A DNA stretch of 64,000 bases, taken from assembly GCF_017569185.1 (NCBI RefSeq), contig NZ_CP071869.1:2470001-2534000 (forward strand), written 5' to 3'. Under the pieces are notes generated by a model. It made no database searches and was not told where the DNA came from. It saw nothing but the letters and a program-made list of their open reading frames with translations. A program made the position numbers and the translations under genes. This DNA is from Polaribacter cellanae (GTDB taxonomy: Bacteria > Bacteroidota > Bacteroidia > Flavobacteriales > Flavobacteriaceae). Below, one piece after another: positions 1 through 8,288 of the stretch (position 1 is its first letter; every line of letters begins with the position of its first letter).

Positions 1-1
1 A

Positions 2-1156
2 AAGGCAAACTGCTCTATATTTTGTGCTAATCAAACAATTTCTATAGAAGGCAACAATGCTTTATGTAAAGCCAACACTTACACATTAAATATAGATAAT
101 GGTATTCAAAGAAATTGGTCTGTAATTAGTGGAGCCAATTTGGTAAGTACACTTACTACTACAGATAATTCTTTTAAAGTAACTAAATTAAATGAAGATA
201 GTACTGGGAAAGTTGTTATACAAGCTGTTGTAGGTAATACAGATTGCGATCAATCAAAAACAGTTACAAGAACAATTTCTTTACTTACAAAACCCACCAT
301 AAGTTTTAAAGACACCTCTCTAAGAGATGCTATTTTAGCAGGTAAAAAACCTGCAGACTACCCAAATGTGTCTATAACCAATGGTAGTAAAATTACAATA
401 GACCAAACCTTAGCGAACACCATCTCTTGGAAATATACCCGAGAAAAAAAGTACATTCCAGAAGACGCTCCAGGTACACATACCTACTACGACCCTGCCT
501 CTTTGGTTGGCGACTTTGTACCTTATACATCGTGTTTGCGACTAACAGATAGTGGTTTGCCTACTTTAGCTTCCAAAAGTGTAGCAAGTTTGGTGTCGTT
601 AATTGATTATTATTTTCAAGAAGATTTTTATAGAACACTTCCTGATTCTTCTGGAGATGTATTACCAGATGGAAGTGCCTATAACTATGATTTGCCAACC
701 ATACAAGAAGTTTCTTTAAATGAAAGTCCTAAAATAGTATTTAGTAAAAGTGGTTTATTAGAAGTAGAAGTTACAGCAATAAACCAGTGTGGTTGTGCAA
801 CAGATACCAATGTGTATAAAACAGCTACCTCTACAACTCCAACAACTCCAGCACCCCAACCCTTTGTAACTTTTACTTTAACACCTAACCCAGTACAAGA
901 AAGGTTTGTAACCATATCTTTAGATAGAAGAACTAAAACCACAAACCCACTAGCAATTGAAAATATAAATTGTAAAATTGCCTTTACAAAAGTTGCTACA
1001 GGTGCTACTGTATATAGTAAAGAAGTAATTTTTATTAACAACACCCAAAATTTCTTAGTTGATATTTCTCCTTTAACTAATTTAACTACTGGTGTTTACA
1101 CAGTAACTGTTACTTCCAGTTACGGCACAACGTCTAAAAAGCTTATTATAGAATAA
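2..1156 (+). CDS. T9SS-exported surface protein, C-terminal part (5' end outside window)
   Basis: The reading frame is open from the first bases of the window, so the N-terminus and signal peptide lie upstream. What remains is a Thr/Ser/Asn-rich beta-type protein with scattered Cys residues, then a low-complexity Thr/Pro linker, then about 85 residues beginning FVTFTLTPNPVQERF and ending in KKLIIE. That ending fits the type A C-terminal sorting domain used by the Bacteroidota type IX secretion system, in which the domain directs outer-membrane translocation and is removed. The function of the passenger region is not recognised; an adhesin or Ig-like repeat protein is plausible. A strong terminator follows 23 bases after the stop. 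Confidence 0.75.
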   Translation, partial: KANCSIFCANQTISIEGNNALCKANTYTLNIDNGIQRNWSVISGANLVSTLTTTDNSFKVTKLNEDSTGKVVIQAVVGNTDCDQSKTVTRTISLLTKPTISFKDTSLRDAILAGKKPADYPNVSITNGSKITIDQTLANTISWKYTREKKYIPEDAPGTHTYYDPASLVGDFVPYTSCLRLTDSGLPTLASKSVASLVSLIDYYFQEDFYRTLPDSSGDVLPDGSAYNYDLPTIQEVSLNESPKIVFSKSGLLEVEVTAINQCGCATDTNVYKTATSTTPTTPAPQPFVTFTLTPNPVQERFVTISLDRRTKTTNPLAIENINCKIAFTKVATGATVYSKEVIFINNTQNFLVDISPLTNLTTGVYTVTVTSSYGTTSKKLIIE

Positions 1157-1178
1157 ATGTAAAATTTAACTATTTCAA

Positions 1179-1210
1179 AACGTCATTATAAAATTAATGA
1201 CGTTTTTTTT
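1179..1210 (+). terminator. Rho-independent terminator after the T9SS protein
   Basis: A perfect 10-bp stem (AACGTCATTA at 1179-1188 with TAATGACGTT at 1195-1204) and a 6-nt loop run into a tract of T residues. It ends transcription of the surface-protein gene. Confidence 0.85.
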
Positions 1211-1255
1211 TGCTCAAAAAGAAAACAAGAGGTTCAAATTCCCTTGAAATAACGC

Positions 1256-1366
1256 TAATACCATTTCTGTTTTGAAATTACTGTAAAAGAAAATAATGTT
1301 TTTTATTTTGAGGTAAAGAGAAAAAGCGTGTTTTATTATGGTAATTTCAAAACAGAAATGGTATTA
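1256..1366. repeat. MITE-like element with 26-bp perfect terminal inverted repeats
   Basis: The first 26 bases (1256-1281, starting TAATACCATTTCTG) are the exact reverse complement of 1341-1366. The 59-bp centre is AT-rich and has no coding potential. Diverged copies of the left arm recur at 49134-49165 and 62441-62485, so this belongs to a dispersed family. No cognate transposase can be assigned from this window. Confidence 0.7.
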
Positions 1367-1408
1367 TTAACCTTTTATGCAAAAACGTAACGTTTTTACA
1401 TTTAAATT

Positions 1409-1804
1409 CTACTTCGCCAAAACCCCACGCTTCTTCAATTCAGGAATTTCTCTTAAAGCACCTTCTTTAACAGTATTTTCTTTGAATAAAAACGTTTTTT
1501 CGTACAATGTATTTCCTTCAAAAAAAGTTACTTGAAAACGGTTATTTAATTTAAATAGTTCTGGTTGCATAAATTCAATTTTTGCAAAAGAATTTGCTGG
1601 TAGTTTTTCTACTTTTTTACGCAATAAAGAAGTCGTTTTTTTGGCAGAAAAACCTTGCGAAACAATCACGACCATTTCTAAATCTACCTTTTTATTGTTA
1701 ATTAGGTACACATTCCAATCGTTAGTGTTATAAATGTCGTTAAACTCATATACAACAGCCATTTTTACGTCTGTAACTTCTGGTACTAGAATATCTTTTT
1801 TCAT
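1409..1804 (-). CDS. Conserved-looking hypothetical protein, 131 aa
   Basis: I do not recognise a family. It is a small soluble protein without signal peptide or membrane segment, with mixed alpha/beta character and many Lys, Val and Phe residues. It starts at an ATG 41 bases downstream of the lipoprotein gene on the same strand and ends in ELKKRGVLAK, close to the MITE-like repeat. Its codon use and composition match neighbouring core genes. The compact length and clean start argue for a real gene, but no function can be inferred. Confidence 0.6.
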   Translation of the reverse strand: MKKDILVPEVTDVKMAVVYEFNDIYNTNDWNVYLINNKKVDLEMVVIVSQGFSAKKTTSLLRKKVEKLPANSFAKIEFMQPELFKLNNRFQVTFFEGNTLYEKTFLFKENTVKEGALREIPELKKRGVLAK

Positions 1805-1845
1805 AAACCCATCTTTTTTAACTAAAAAAGCAATTATTCGATAAG

Positions 1846-2310
1846 CTATTTTATTTTTAACGACTTTGTTAATTTAATTTTATCTTTTTCGGCAAACTTA
1901 GCGAGTTTGCCATTTTCGTCTATTAAAACATTTAGGTTATCGCCTTTAGAATCGTAGAGAATTGTAACCATATAAGCAGGGCAATTGTGCTTTAAGCAAC
2001 CTGTTAATTTGTATATGCTATTTTCGGAAACAATTGGCGTTTGAACATTAAAATTCTTTACCATTTCTTTATACAATACCCCTGTTAGTTTTTTTAGTCT
2101 TAACGAAATATTATTCTTGTCGAAAAAGTTTATTTCACTTGCGTATTTTCCTTTATTCTTTGTAATTATATTTTGGTGTATTTGAGAAGTTACTTCCTTT
2201 TGTTGTTCAACTTTAAAACTTTTTGTATTATTTTTCGATTCTTCACTTTTTCTCTTACAAGAAATAGCGAAAGCAGTTAGTATTAATATGGTTAAGATTG
2301 TTTTTTTCAT
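1846..2310 (-). CDS. Small lipoprotein, 154 aa
   Basis: The N-terminus (MKKTILTILILTAFAISC) is a signal peptide ending in a lipobox, with Cys18 as the lipidated residue. A Lys/Ser/Glu-rich spacer follows, then a mature domain with a Cys pair near residues 104-109 (GCLKHNC) that could form a disulfide or bind metal. The fold is not recognised. It lies 112 bases downstream of pheS on the same strand and could be cotranscribed with it and with the following small gene. Location is probably the periplasmic face of a membrane. Confidence 0.6.
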   Translation of the reverse strand: MKKTILTILILTAFAISCKRKSEESKNNTKSFKVEQQKEVTSQIHQNIITKNKGKYASEINFFDKNNISLRLKKLTGVLYKEMVKNFNVQTPIVSENSIYKLTGCLKHNCPAYMVTILYDSKGDNLNVLIDENGKLAKFAEKDKIKLTKSLKIK

Positions 2311-2422
2311 TACTATTAAAATTTATTGGCTTAAATTTAAAACAACAATTTGTTGCTTTTTTTATTGTATTATTTACAACAATTGTTTATAATAAGGGTA
2401 TTCCTCTTTACTTAAAAGCTAC

Positions 2423-3442
2423 TTATATTACAGACTTAAATTGTTCTAAGAAACGTTTATCATTTTCGTAAAACATTCTAATATCAGGAATTTGATATAG
2501 CAACATAGCAATACGTTCAATTCCCATTCCAAAGGCGTAGCCAGAGTATTTTGTAGGATCTATATTTGCATTTTTAAGCACGTTTGGATCTACCATTCCA
2601 CAACCCATAATTTCTAGCCAACCAGTACCTTTTGTAATCCTGTAATCAGTTTCGGTTTCTAAACCCCAATAAATATCTACTTCTGCACTTGGCTCTGTAA
2701 ATGGAAAATAAGAAGGGCGTAATCGAATTTTCGACTTCCCAAACATCTCTTTTGTAAAGTATAAAAGCGTTTGTTTTAAATCGGCAAAAGAAACATCTGT
2801 ATCTATATATAAACCTTCCACTTGATGAAAAATACAATGTGCACGTGCAGAAATATCTTCATTTCTAAAAACTCTTCCTGGAGAAATAGTTCTAATTGGA
2901 GGCTTGTTTTTTTCCATATAACGAACTTGCACAGAAGAAGTGTGTGTTCTTAATAAAATATCTGGATTTTGCTCTATAAAAAACGTGTCTTGCATGTCTC
3001 TTGCAGGATGATATTCTGGCAAGTTTAACGCTGTAAAATTATGCCAATCGTCTTCAATTTCGGGTCCTTCAGAAACCGTAAAACCAATTCTGTTAAAAAC
3101 CTCTATAATTTGATTTTTAACCAAAGATATTGGATGGCGAGAACCCAACTCAATTGGTTCTGCAGGTCGTGTTAAATCGCCATAAAAAGATTGTTGACTC
3201 GAAGAATTGTTTAAAGCATCTGTTAATTCTACTACTTTATTTTCCGCAGATTTTTTTAAATTGTTTAACGCTTGTCCAAAATCTTTTCGCAGTTCTGTAT
3301 CTACATTTTTAAATTCGGCAAATAAATCTTTTAACAAGCCTTTGCTTCCTAAATATTTAATTCTAAATGCCTCAACTTCATCTTTAGTAGTTGCGTTAAA
3401 CGCCTTTACATTGCCAATTAATTCTTTTACTTTGTCTAACAT
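2423..3442 (-). CDS. pheS: Phenylalanine--tRNA ligase alpha subunit
   Basis: This is the class II aminoacyl-tRNA synthetase alpha subunit that forms an alpha2beta2 enzyme with PheT and charges tRNA-Phe in the cytoplasm. Residues 1-90 form the N-terminal coiled-coil arm. Motif 2 appears as [22 protein letters not shown] near residues 190-210, and motif 3 as [16 protein letters not shown] near residues 301-316. The Phe-binding [12 protein letters not shown] stretch is present. At 339 residues the length is normal. pheT is not next to it here, so the subunits are encoded separately. Confidence 0.97.
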   Translation of the reverse strand: MLDKVKELIGNVKAFNATTKDEVEAFRIKYLGSKGLLKDLFAEFKNVDTELRKDFGQALNNLKKSAENKVVELTDALNNSSSQQSFYGDLTRPAEPIELGSRHPISLVKNQIIEVFNRIGFTVSEGPEIEDDWHNFTALNLPEYHPARDMQDTFFIEQNPDILLRTHTSSVQVRYMEKNKPPIRTISPGRVFRNEDISARAHCIFHQVEGLYIDTDVSFADLKQTLLYFTKEMFGKSKIRLRPSYFPFTEPSAEVDIYWGLETETDYRITKGTGWLEIMGCGMVDPNVLKNANIDPTKYSGYAFGMGIERIAMLLYQIPDIRMFYENDKRFLEQFKSVI

Positions 3443-3577
3443 TTTCGGGTAAAATTATAGCGCAAATTTAGTGTTTTTTGTAGAGTTTTATCAATCTAAA
3501 GAAAAGAAAACAAATTCAGCTTTCGAAATCGATTGAAATAAGGCGAAGCAGATAGTAAATAAAATAAAAATTTTATT

Positions 3578-3605
3578 TTGTCAATTCAGAAATTACGTAT
3601 CTTTG
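3578..3605 (+). promoter_or_regulatory. Promoter of gdhA (Bacteroidota sigma type)
   Basis: TTG at 3578-3580 and TATCTTTG at 3598-3605 fit the Bacteroidota -33 TTG and -7 TAnnTTTG elements, with 17 bases between them. The predicted transcript start is about 40 bases before the gdhA ATG. Confidence 0.65.
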
Positions 3606-3651
3606 TTGGATTAAAATTTTATAAAATTCATAAAAAAACACATATAAAATT

Positions 3652-4995
3652 ATGGAGTTAAAAATTAAAGAGTTTATGGAAATGGTTAAAAGTAGAAATA
3701 ACCATGAGCCAGAATTTTTACAAGCCGTTCAAGAAGTTGCAGAAACTGTAATTCCTTATATCGTGAATCATGATATTTATCACGGAAAAAATATTTTATT
3801 AAGAATGGTAGAGCCAGAAAGATTAATTTCTTTTCGTGTTTCTTGGGTAGATGATGATGGAGAAATTCAAGTAAATAGAGGTTATAGAATACAAATGAAC
3901 TCTGCAATTGGTCCATATAAAGGAGGTTTGCGTTTTCACCCATCTGTAAATGCAAGTATTTTAAAGTTTTTAGCTTTTGAGCAAGTTTTTAAAAACTCGC
4001 TAACAACATTGCCAATGGGTGGTGGAAAAGGTGGTTCTGATTTTGACCCTAAAGGAAAGTCAGACAACGAAATTATGCGTTTTTGCCACGCTTTTATGAG
4101 CGAATTATTTAGACATATTGGTCCAAATACAGACGTTCCTGCTGGAGATATTGGTGTTGGAGCAAGGGAAATTGGTTTTATGTTTGGAATGTATAAAAAA
4201 CTAAACAACGAATTTACAGGTGTTTTAACAGGAAAAGGACAATCTTGGGGTGGTTCTTTAATTAGACCAGAAGCTACAGGTTATGGTAACGTATATTTTG
4301 CACAAAATATGTTGCAAAGAAAAGACGATTCTTTTAAAGATAAAAAAGTAGTAATTTCTGGTTCTGGAAACGTGGCACAATATGCTGCAGAAAAAGCGAT
4401 AGAATTAGGAGCAACTGTTTTAACCTTATCAGATTCTGGAGGCTATATTTTAGATGAAGAAGGAATAAATACAGAAAAGTTAGCACACGTAATGTATATT
4501 AAAAATGAAAAACGTGGAAGAATTAGCGAATACACAGAGAAGTATCCGAATGCAAAATTTGTAAAAGGAGAAAGACCTTGGTCTGTAAAATGCGATATTG
4601 CTTTACCATGTGCAACACAAAACGAGTTGAATGGAGATGAAGCGAAACAGCTAATTAAAAACGGTTGTATGTGTGTTTCGGAAGGTGCAAATATGCCTTC
4701 TACACCAGAAGCAATTCACGAATTCCAAAACGCAAAAATCTTATTTGCTCCAGGAAAAGCATCTAATGCAGGTGGAGTTGCCACTTCTGGTTTAGAGATG
4801 AGCCAAAATTCGTTAAGAATTTCTTGGTCGAGAGAAGAAGTAGATTCAAGATTAAAAGATATTATGGAAGACATTCACGATTCTTGTGTAGAATATGGTA
4901 AAAACGACGATGGTTCTATAGATTATATTAGAGGTGCAAATATTGCAGGTTTTGTAAAAGTTGCAGATGCAATGTTGGCTCAAGGAGTAATCTAA
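3652..4995 (+). CDS. gdhA: NADP-type glutamate dehydrogenase
   Basis: Interconverts 2-oxoglutarate plus ammonium and glutamate, the main route of ammonium assimilation where it is NADP-linked. The 447-residue length fits the hexameric bacterial family. Substrate-domain signatures are KGGLRFHPSVN (about 90-100) and PMGGGKGGSDFDPKG (about 121-135, with the catalytic Lys), then PAGDIGVGAREIG (about 162-174). The Rossmann domain begins near residue 232 (VVISGSGNVAQYAAEKA). NADP preference is inferred from overall family similarity. It is a single-gene unit with its own promoter and terminator. Confidence 0.96.
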   Translation: MELKIKEFMEMVKSRNNHEPEFLQAVQEVAETVIPYIVNHDIYHGKNILLRMVEPERLISFRVSWVDDDGEIQVNRGYRIQMNSAIGPYKGGLRFHPSVNASILKFLAFEQVFKNSLTTLPMGGGKGGSDFDPKGKSDNEIMRFCHAFMSELFRHIGPNTDVPAGDIGVGAREIGFMFGMYKKLNNEFTGVLTGKGQSWGGSLIRPEATGYGNVYFAQNMLQRKDDSFKDKKVVISGSGNVAQYAAEKAIELGATVLTLSDSGGYILDEEGINTEKLAHVMYIKNEKRGRISEYTEKYPNAKFVKGERPWSVKCDIALPCATQNELNGDEAKQLIKNGCMCVSEGANMPSTPEAIHEFQNAKILFAPGKASNAGGVATSGLEMSQNSLRISWSREEVDSRLKDIMEDIHDSCVEYGKNDDGSIDYIRGANIAGFVKVADAMLAQGVI

Positions 4996-5023
4996 AAAAC
5001 TGTAATAAGTTATTATATATGCG

Positions 5024-5054
5024 AAACGCGTCAATATTTTGATGCGTTTTTTTT
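5024..5054 (+). terminator. Terminator after gdhA
   Basis: AAACGCGTCAA pairs with TTGATGCGTTT (one internal mismatch), followed by a run of T. It isolates gdhA from the next gene. Confidence 0.75.
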
Positions 5055-5100
5055 ATATTTGAAATTATAAATGTAAAACTAAATTAAAAACTAAAAACGT

Positions 5101-5601
5101 ATGAAAATTCTAAAAAACATTTTACCTGTAAGTACTATGCTATTACTTTTAACCTTTATAATGGGTTGTAAAGACAATTCTTATCACAAAGAATTAGAAA
5201 AAATACATAACAAAATGGATTCTATTCATAAATCGATGGAAGAAAAACATATAGATTTTGAAAAAACGCATAGCCAATGGATACAAAAGCACGATTCTAT
5301 AACAAATAAATTAGAAGAAGAAGATGATGAAGCTCATAAACTATATATTATACAGCATAAAAAAATAATTGATAAACATGCTTCTTTAATTGAAAATCAT
5401 GAAAAACTTATGGAAAAACATGAAGCAATAAAAAAGAAGCACAAAGAAGAAAAAATGTCTATCGAAAAAATAAAAGAAGACCATAAAATGATGGAAGAAG
5501 ATCATAATAGAATGAACCAAGAACACGAAATGATGGTAAGAGAACATACCAAAATGAAAGAACAGCATGAATCGATGGACAAAGCGCATAAAGAAGAATA
5601 A
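5101..5601 (+). CDS. His-heptad coiled-coil lipoprotein, 166 aa
   Basis: The N-terminus is a lipoprotein signal (lipobox FIMGC, Cys23). The remainder is one long, highly charged alpha-helix. Histidines fall at 7-residue intervals for almost its whole length (for example HNKMDSIHKSMEEKH and HKMMEEDHNRMNQEH). Eighteen heptad steps are interrupted only once by 14 and once by 15 residues. Periodic His in one heptad position would line one face of the coil, suggesting a rod that binds metal ions or changes with pH at the membrane. No named family is recognised. The gene appears monocistronic. Confidence 0.75.
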   Translation: MKILKNILPVSTMLLLLTFIMGCKDNSYHKELEKIHNKMDSIHKSMEEKHIDFEKTHSQWIQKHDSITNKLEEEDDEAHKLYIIQHKKIIDKHASLIENHEKLMEKHEAIKKKHKEEKMSIEKIKEDHKMMEEDHNRMNQEHEMMVREHTKMKEQHESMDKAHKEE

Positions 5602-5665
5602 AAGCTAAAAAATAAATTGTAAACGTGCCTTCTTTTTATAACACGTTTCGTTTTTTACAGGGCAA

Positions 5666-5798
5666 AACAGGGCAAACGCATTCAAAAAAAAATGATTATC
5701 AGCAGGCTAACTTCTTTCAATTATAAAAGAAGTAAGTTTACGAAAAACCAAGTTGTTGGTTATCAATATTAAGAAAATATAGATGTGTTTGCCCTGTT
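5666..5798. repeat. 133-bp non-coding element with 16-bp inverted ends
   Basis: AACAGGGCAAACGCAT (5666-5681) and ATGTGTTTGCCCTGTT (5783-5798) are inverted copies with 15 of 16 matches. An internal hairpin lies around 5709-5733 (ACTTCTTT with AAAGAAGT). It sits between the His-heptad lipoprotein and the first LysE gene. It may be a small mobile relic or a long-range RNA structure in the leader of the exporter gene. Confidence 0.45.
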
Positions 5799-5821
5799 AT
5801 TTTTTTAACTTAAATTTCTTT

Positions 5822-6445
5822 ATGACTCTCTTAATTTATATATTCTTTGGATTTTTAATTGCTTCTGCTGGCAGTATTACACCCAGTTTTTTAAATTTAA
5901 CAGTTGTAAAATTTAGTTTAAGAAATGGAAAAAAAGCCGCTTTTTATTTAATTGGTGGTTATGCAACTGTTTTATTTTTTCAGGCGAATATTGGTGCATA
6001 TTTAGCTAGTATTTTAATGAAAAATTCCGAATATATTACCTTAATTCAAAAAATAGGAACAGGTATTTTGTTTCTATTATCTATTAATTTTTTTCGATTG
6101 TATTTTACAAAAAAAATAATTAAAGAAAAACAAGAAATACCAAAATCGAAAGCGTATTTACATGGTATAATTATGTCTTCTTTAAACACCATTGCAGTTC
6201 CTTTTTATTTTACGGCCATTTCTCTTTTAATTGGTTTAAAATATTTTGAATATTCTTTACTAAATGCTTTTTTCTTTTCCATTGGATCTACAATAGGTTC
6301 TTTTACCTTATATTCTTTATATGCAATTGTTGCAGAGAAAATTGAACACAAACTAACATACATTGCTACAAAAATGGACTTTATTTTAGGTTGCTTAACA
6401 GGGCTTGTTGGTTTAGGAAACCTAATTTATTTAGTATCGCAATAA
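5822..6445 (+). CDS. LysE-family membrane exporter, paralogue 1
   Basis: I chose the ATG at 5822, giving a 207-residue protein that starts directly with a transmembrane helix (MTLLIYIFFGFL). Upstream codons in frame overlap the inverted-repeat element and look untranslated. About six hydrophobic helices are visible, with the early glycine/proline-rich segment (SAGSITPSFLNLTVVKF) typical of LysE/RhtB amino-acid exporters. The substrate is unknown. It resembles the next gene in size and in motif positions, pointing to a local duplication. Confidence 0.75.
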   Translation: MTLLIYIFFGFLIASAGSITPSFLNLTVVKFSLRNGKKAAFYLIGGYATVLFFQANIGAYLASILMKNSEYITLIQKIGTGILFLLSINFFRLYFTKKIIKEKQEIPKSKAYLHGIIMSSLNTIAVPFYFTAISLLIGLKYFEYSLLNAFFFSIGSTIGSFTLYSLYAIVAEKIEHKLTYIATKMDFILGCLTGLVGLGNLIYLVSQ

Positions 6446-6601
6446 GTAAATATTAAAAAAATCGAAAAAACGATTCAGAAAAAAACAAAAGAAATTAACA
6501 AAAAGTACCAACATAATTTTAGCCTTTTTTATGTCGATAAAATTACGCTTTCATAAAAAAATCATCAAAAATAGTAATTTTTTGTAACCAATTTCGACAC
6601 A

Positions 6602-7237
6602 ATGCAAAACAAACCATTGTTTATGATTTCTGTATTTTTTTTAGGCTTTCTTTTCTCTTTTTTAGGATACACACCACCAAGTGTATTAAATATGACTGCC
6701 TTACAAATTAGATTAAATGGAAACCAAAAAGAGTTTAGCAATTTTACTTTGGGTGTTTCTATAATTGTTTTCTTGCAAGCGTATGTTTCTATTTATTTAA
6801 CAGCATACATTCATCAGAGTCCTACTTTTTTAATCTTTTTAGAAAAAGCAGGAATTGTAGTTTTACTTTTATTATCGCTTTATTTTTACAAACAAAATAA
6901 GAAAGAAAAGAAAATAACAGCACCTCAAAAAAAGAGTAAGAAAAGCTTTTTTTTAAAAGGTGTTATTCTATCTGCACTTAACATGTTTGCGATTCCTTTT
7001 TTTTGTGGAATGGCAGCATTATTAATGACTTTTAATTTTATACATTTCGATACTATTTCGGTTTTTTTATTTGTGGTTGGCTCTGTTATTGGTATTTACT
7101 TTATTCTGTTTTTATATGGTAAATTTGCACATAAAATTCAGCAAAAAACAGGAAACCTTACCAACAATATAAACTTGGTTTTATGTTTTATTACAGCCGG
7201 TTTTGCCCTATTTACGATGTTAAAATTTATTATTTAA
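6602..7237 (+). CDS. LysE-family membrane exporter, paralogue 2
   Basis: A 211-residue inner-membrane protein with about six helices. The first-helix loop YTPPSVLNMTALQIRL aligns with the equivalent segment of the preceding exporter, as does the central ALNMFAIPFF segment (SLNTIAVPFY in the other copy). A Lys-rich cytoplasmic loop (KQNKKEKK) separates the halves. It probably exports amino acids or similar small metabolites; the substrate cannot be told. The stop is 11 bases before the alpha/beta hydrolase gene, so the two are probably cotranscribed. Confidence 0.72.
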   Translation: MQNKPLFMISVFFLGFLFSFLGYTPPSVLNMTALQIRLNGNQKEFSNFTLGVSIIVFLQAYVSIYLTAYIHQSPTFLIFLEKAGIVVLLLLSLYFYKQNKKEKKITAPQKKSKKSFFLKGVILSALNMFAIPFFCGMAALLMTFNFIHFDTISVFLFVVGSVIGIYFILFLYGKFAHKIQQKTGNLTNNINLVLCFITAGFALFTMLKFII

Positions 7238-7248
7238 TTTAATAAAGG

Positions 7249-8088
7249 ATGAAAATAATTAAGAATATACTAATTGAAGGAAAACACCAAAAACCAATTG
7301 TAACAGACGTTTTTTATAAGGAAACACATCAACCAAAAAAAGTAGTTATTTTTTGTCATGGTTACAAAGGTTTTAAAGATTGGGGCGCTTGGAATTTAGT
7401 GGCAAAAGCATTTGCTGAAGCTGGTTTTTTCTTTGTAAAATTTAATTTTTCTTACAATGGAGGCACTGCAGAACAACCAATAGATTTCCCAGATTTAGAA
7501 GCTTTTGGGAATAATAATTACACCAAAGAATTAGACGACTTAGAAAGCGTTTTAGATTGGGTTTCTACAAATACCAATTTTAAAAATGAAGCAAAGCGTA
7601 ATAATATTTCAATAATTGGGCACAGTAGAGCTGGAGGAATTGTTACCATAAAAGCGGCTGAAGATTTTCGAGTAAGAAATTTAATTTCTTTAGCTTCAGT
7701 TTGCGATTTTGGTTCAAGATCATCTACAATTGGCGATTTAGAAAACTGGAAGAAAAGAGGCGTAAAATATGTAGAAAATGGAAGAACGAAACAATTAATG
7801 CCACATTTTTATCAATTTTATGTAAACTTCAAAGAGAACGAAGAACGATTAAATATCGAAAAATCAGCAAAAAAAGTTACTGTACCACATTTAATTATTC
7901 ATGGAGATGCAGATACTTCAATTTCTGTTGAAGAAAGTAAAAAGATACATTCTTGGAACCCCAAAAGCACATTAAAAATCATTAAAAATGCCGACCATGT
8001 TTTTAATGTTTCTCATCCCTGGCAAAAAGAGAAAATGTCTAAAGAATTAGAAGAAGTTACTAAAATTTGTATAGCGTTTTTAGGTTAG
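7249..8088 (+). CDS. Alpha/beta hydrolase, 279 aa
   Basis: A serine hydrolase of the alpha/beta fold. The oxyanion HG motif is CHGYKGFKDWG (about residue 35). The nucleophile elbow is GHSRAGG, the acid is in HGDADTSI and the catalytic His in NADHVF. No signal peptide is present, so it is cytoplasmic. The lid region and length fit dienelactone-hydrolase or acyl-peptidase-like esterases, but the substrate is undetermined. The start ATG follows the upstream exporter closely. Confidence 0.85.
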   Translation: MKIIKNILIEGKHQKPIVTDVFYKETHQPKKVVIFCHGYKGFKDWGAWNLVAKAFAEAGFFFVKFNFSYNGGTAEQPIDFPDLEAFGNNNYTKELDDLESVLDWVSTNTNFKNEAKRNNISIIGHSRAGGIVTIKAAEDFRVRNLISLASVCDFGSRSSTIGDLENWKKRGVKYVENGRTKQLMPHFYQFYVNFKENEERLNIEKSAKKVTVPHLIIHGDADTSISVEESKKIHSWNPKSTLKIIKNADHVFNVSHPWQKEKMSKELEEVTKICIAFLG

Positions 8089-8219
8089 AAATTTCTTATA
8101 ATAAATTTTAATTATTTTGAAACCAGTAATTTAAATATTTAAAACCCATAAAAAGGATATGTTTTTCTCATATATAAAAAAGCTTATTATGCATTCTTTA
8201 AAAATAGCTCATAAAAAAA

Positions 8220-8255
8220 GTGAAGCAATCTAATGTTTAAAATAGATTATTTCAC
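8220..8255 (-). terminator. Terminator for the cobalamin-controlled lipoprotein gene
   Basis: GTGAA-gc-AATCTA and TAGATT-at-TTCAC form an interrupted stem. On the minus strand it is followed by a run of T. It lies about 35 bases past the stop of the minus-strand lipoprotein and may also stop readthrough from the plus-strand hydrolase. Confidence 0.6.
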
Positions 8256-8288
8256 CTTTAAATAAAATTTTACTTTTTAAAAAAACTT

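Noticed and set aside
3130..3452. Plus-strand frames opposite pheS
   Set aside because: Shadows of the complete pheS gene on the other strand.
5386..5589. Minus-strand frame rich in His and Phe opposite the coiled-coil lipoprotein
   Set aside because: It is the complement of the His/Met/Glu-rich plus-strand codons; the plus-strand gene has a signal peptide and strong heptad logic.
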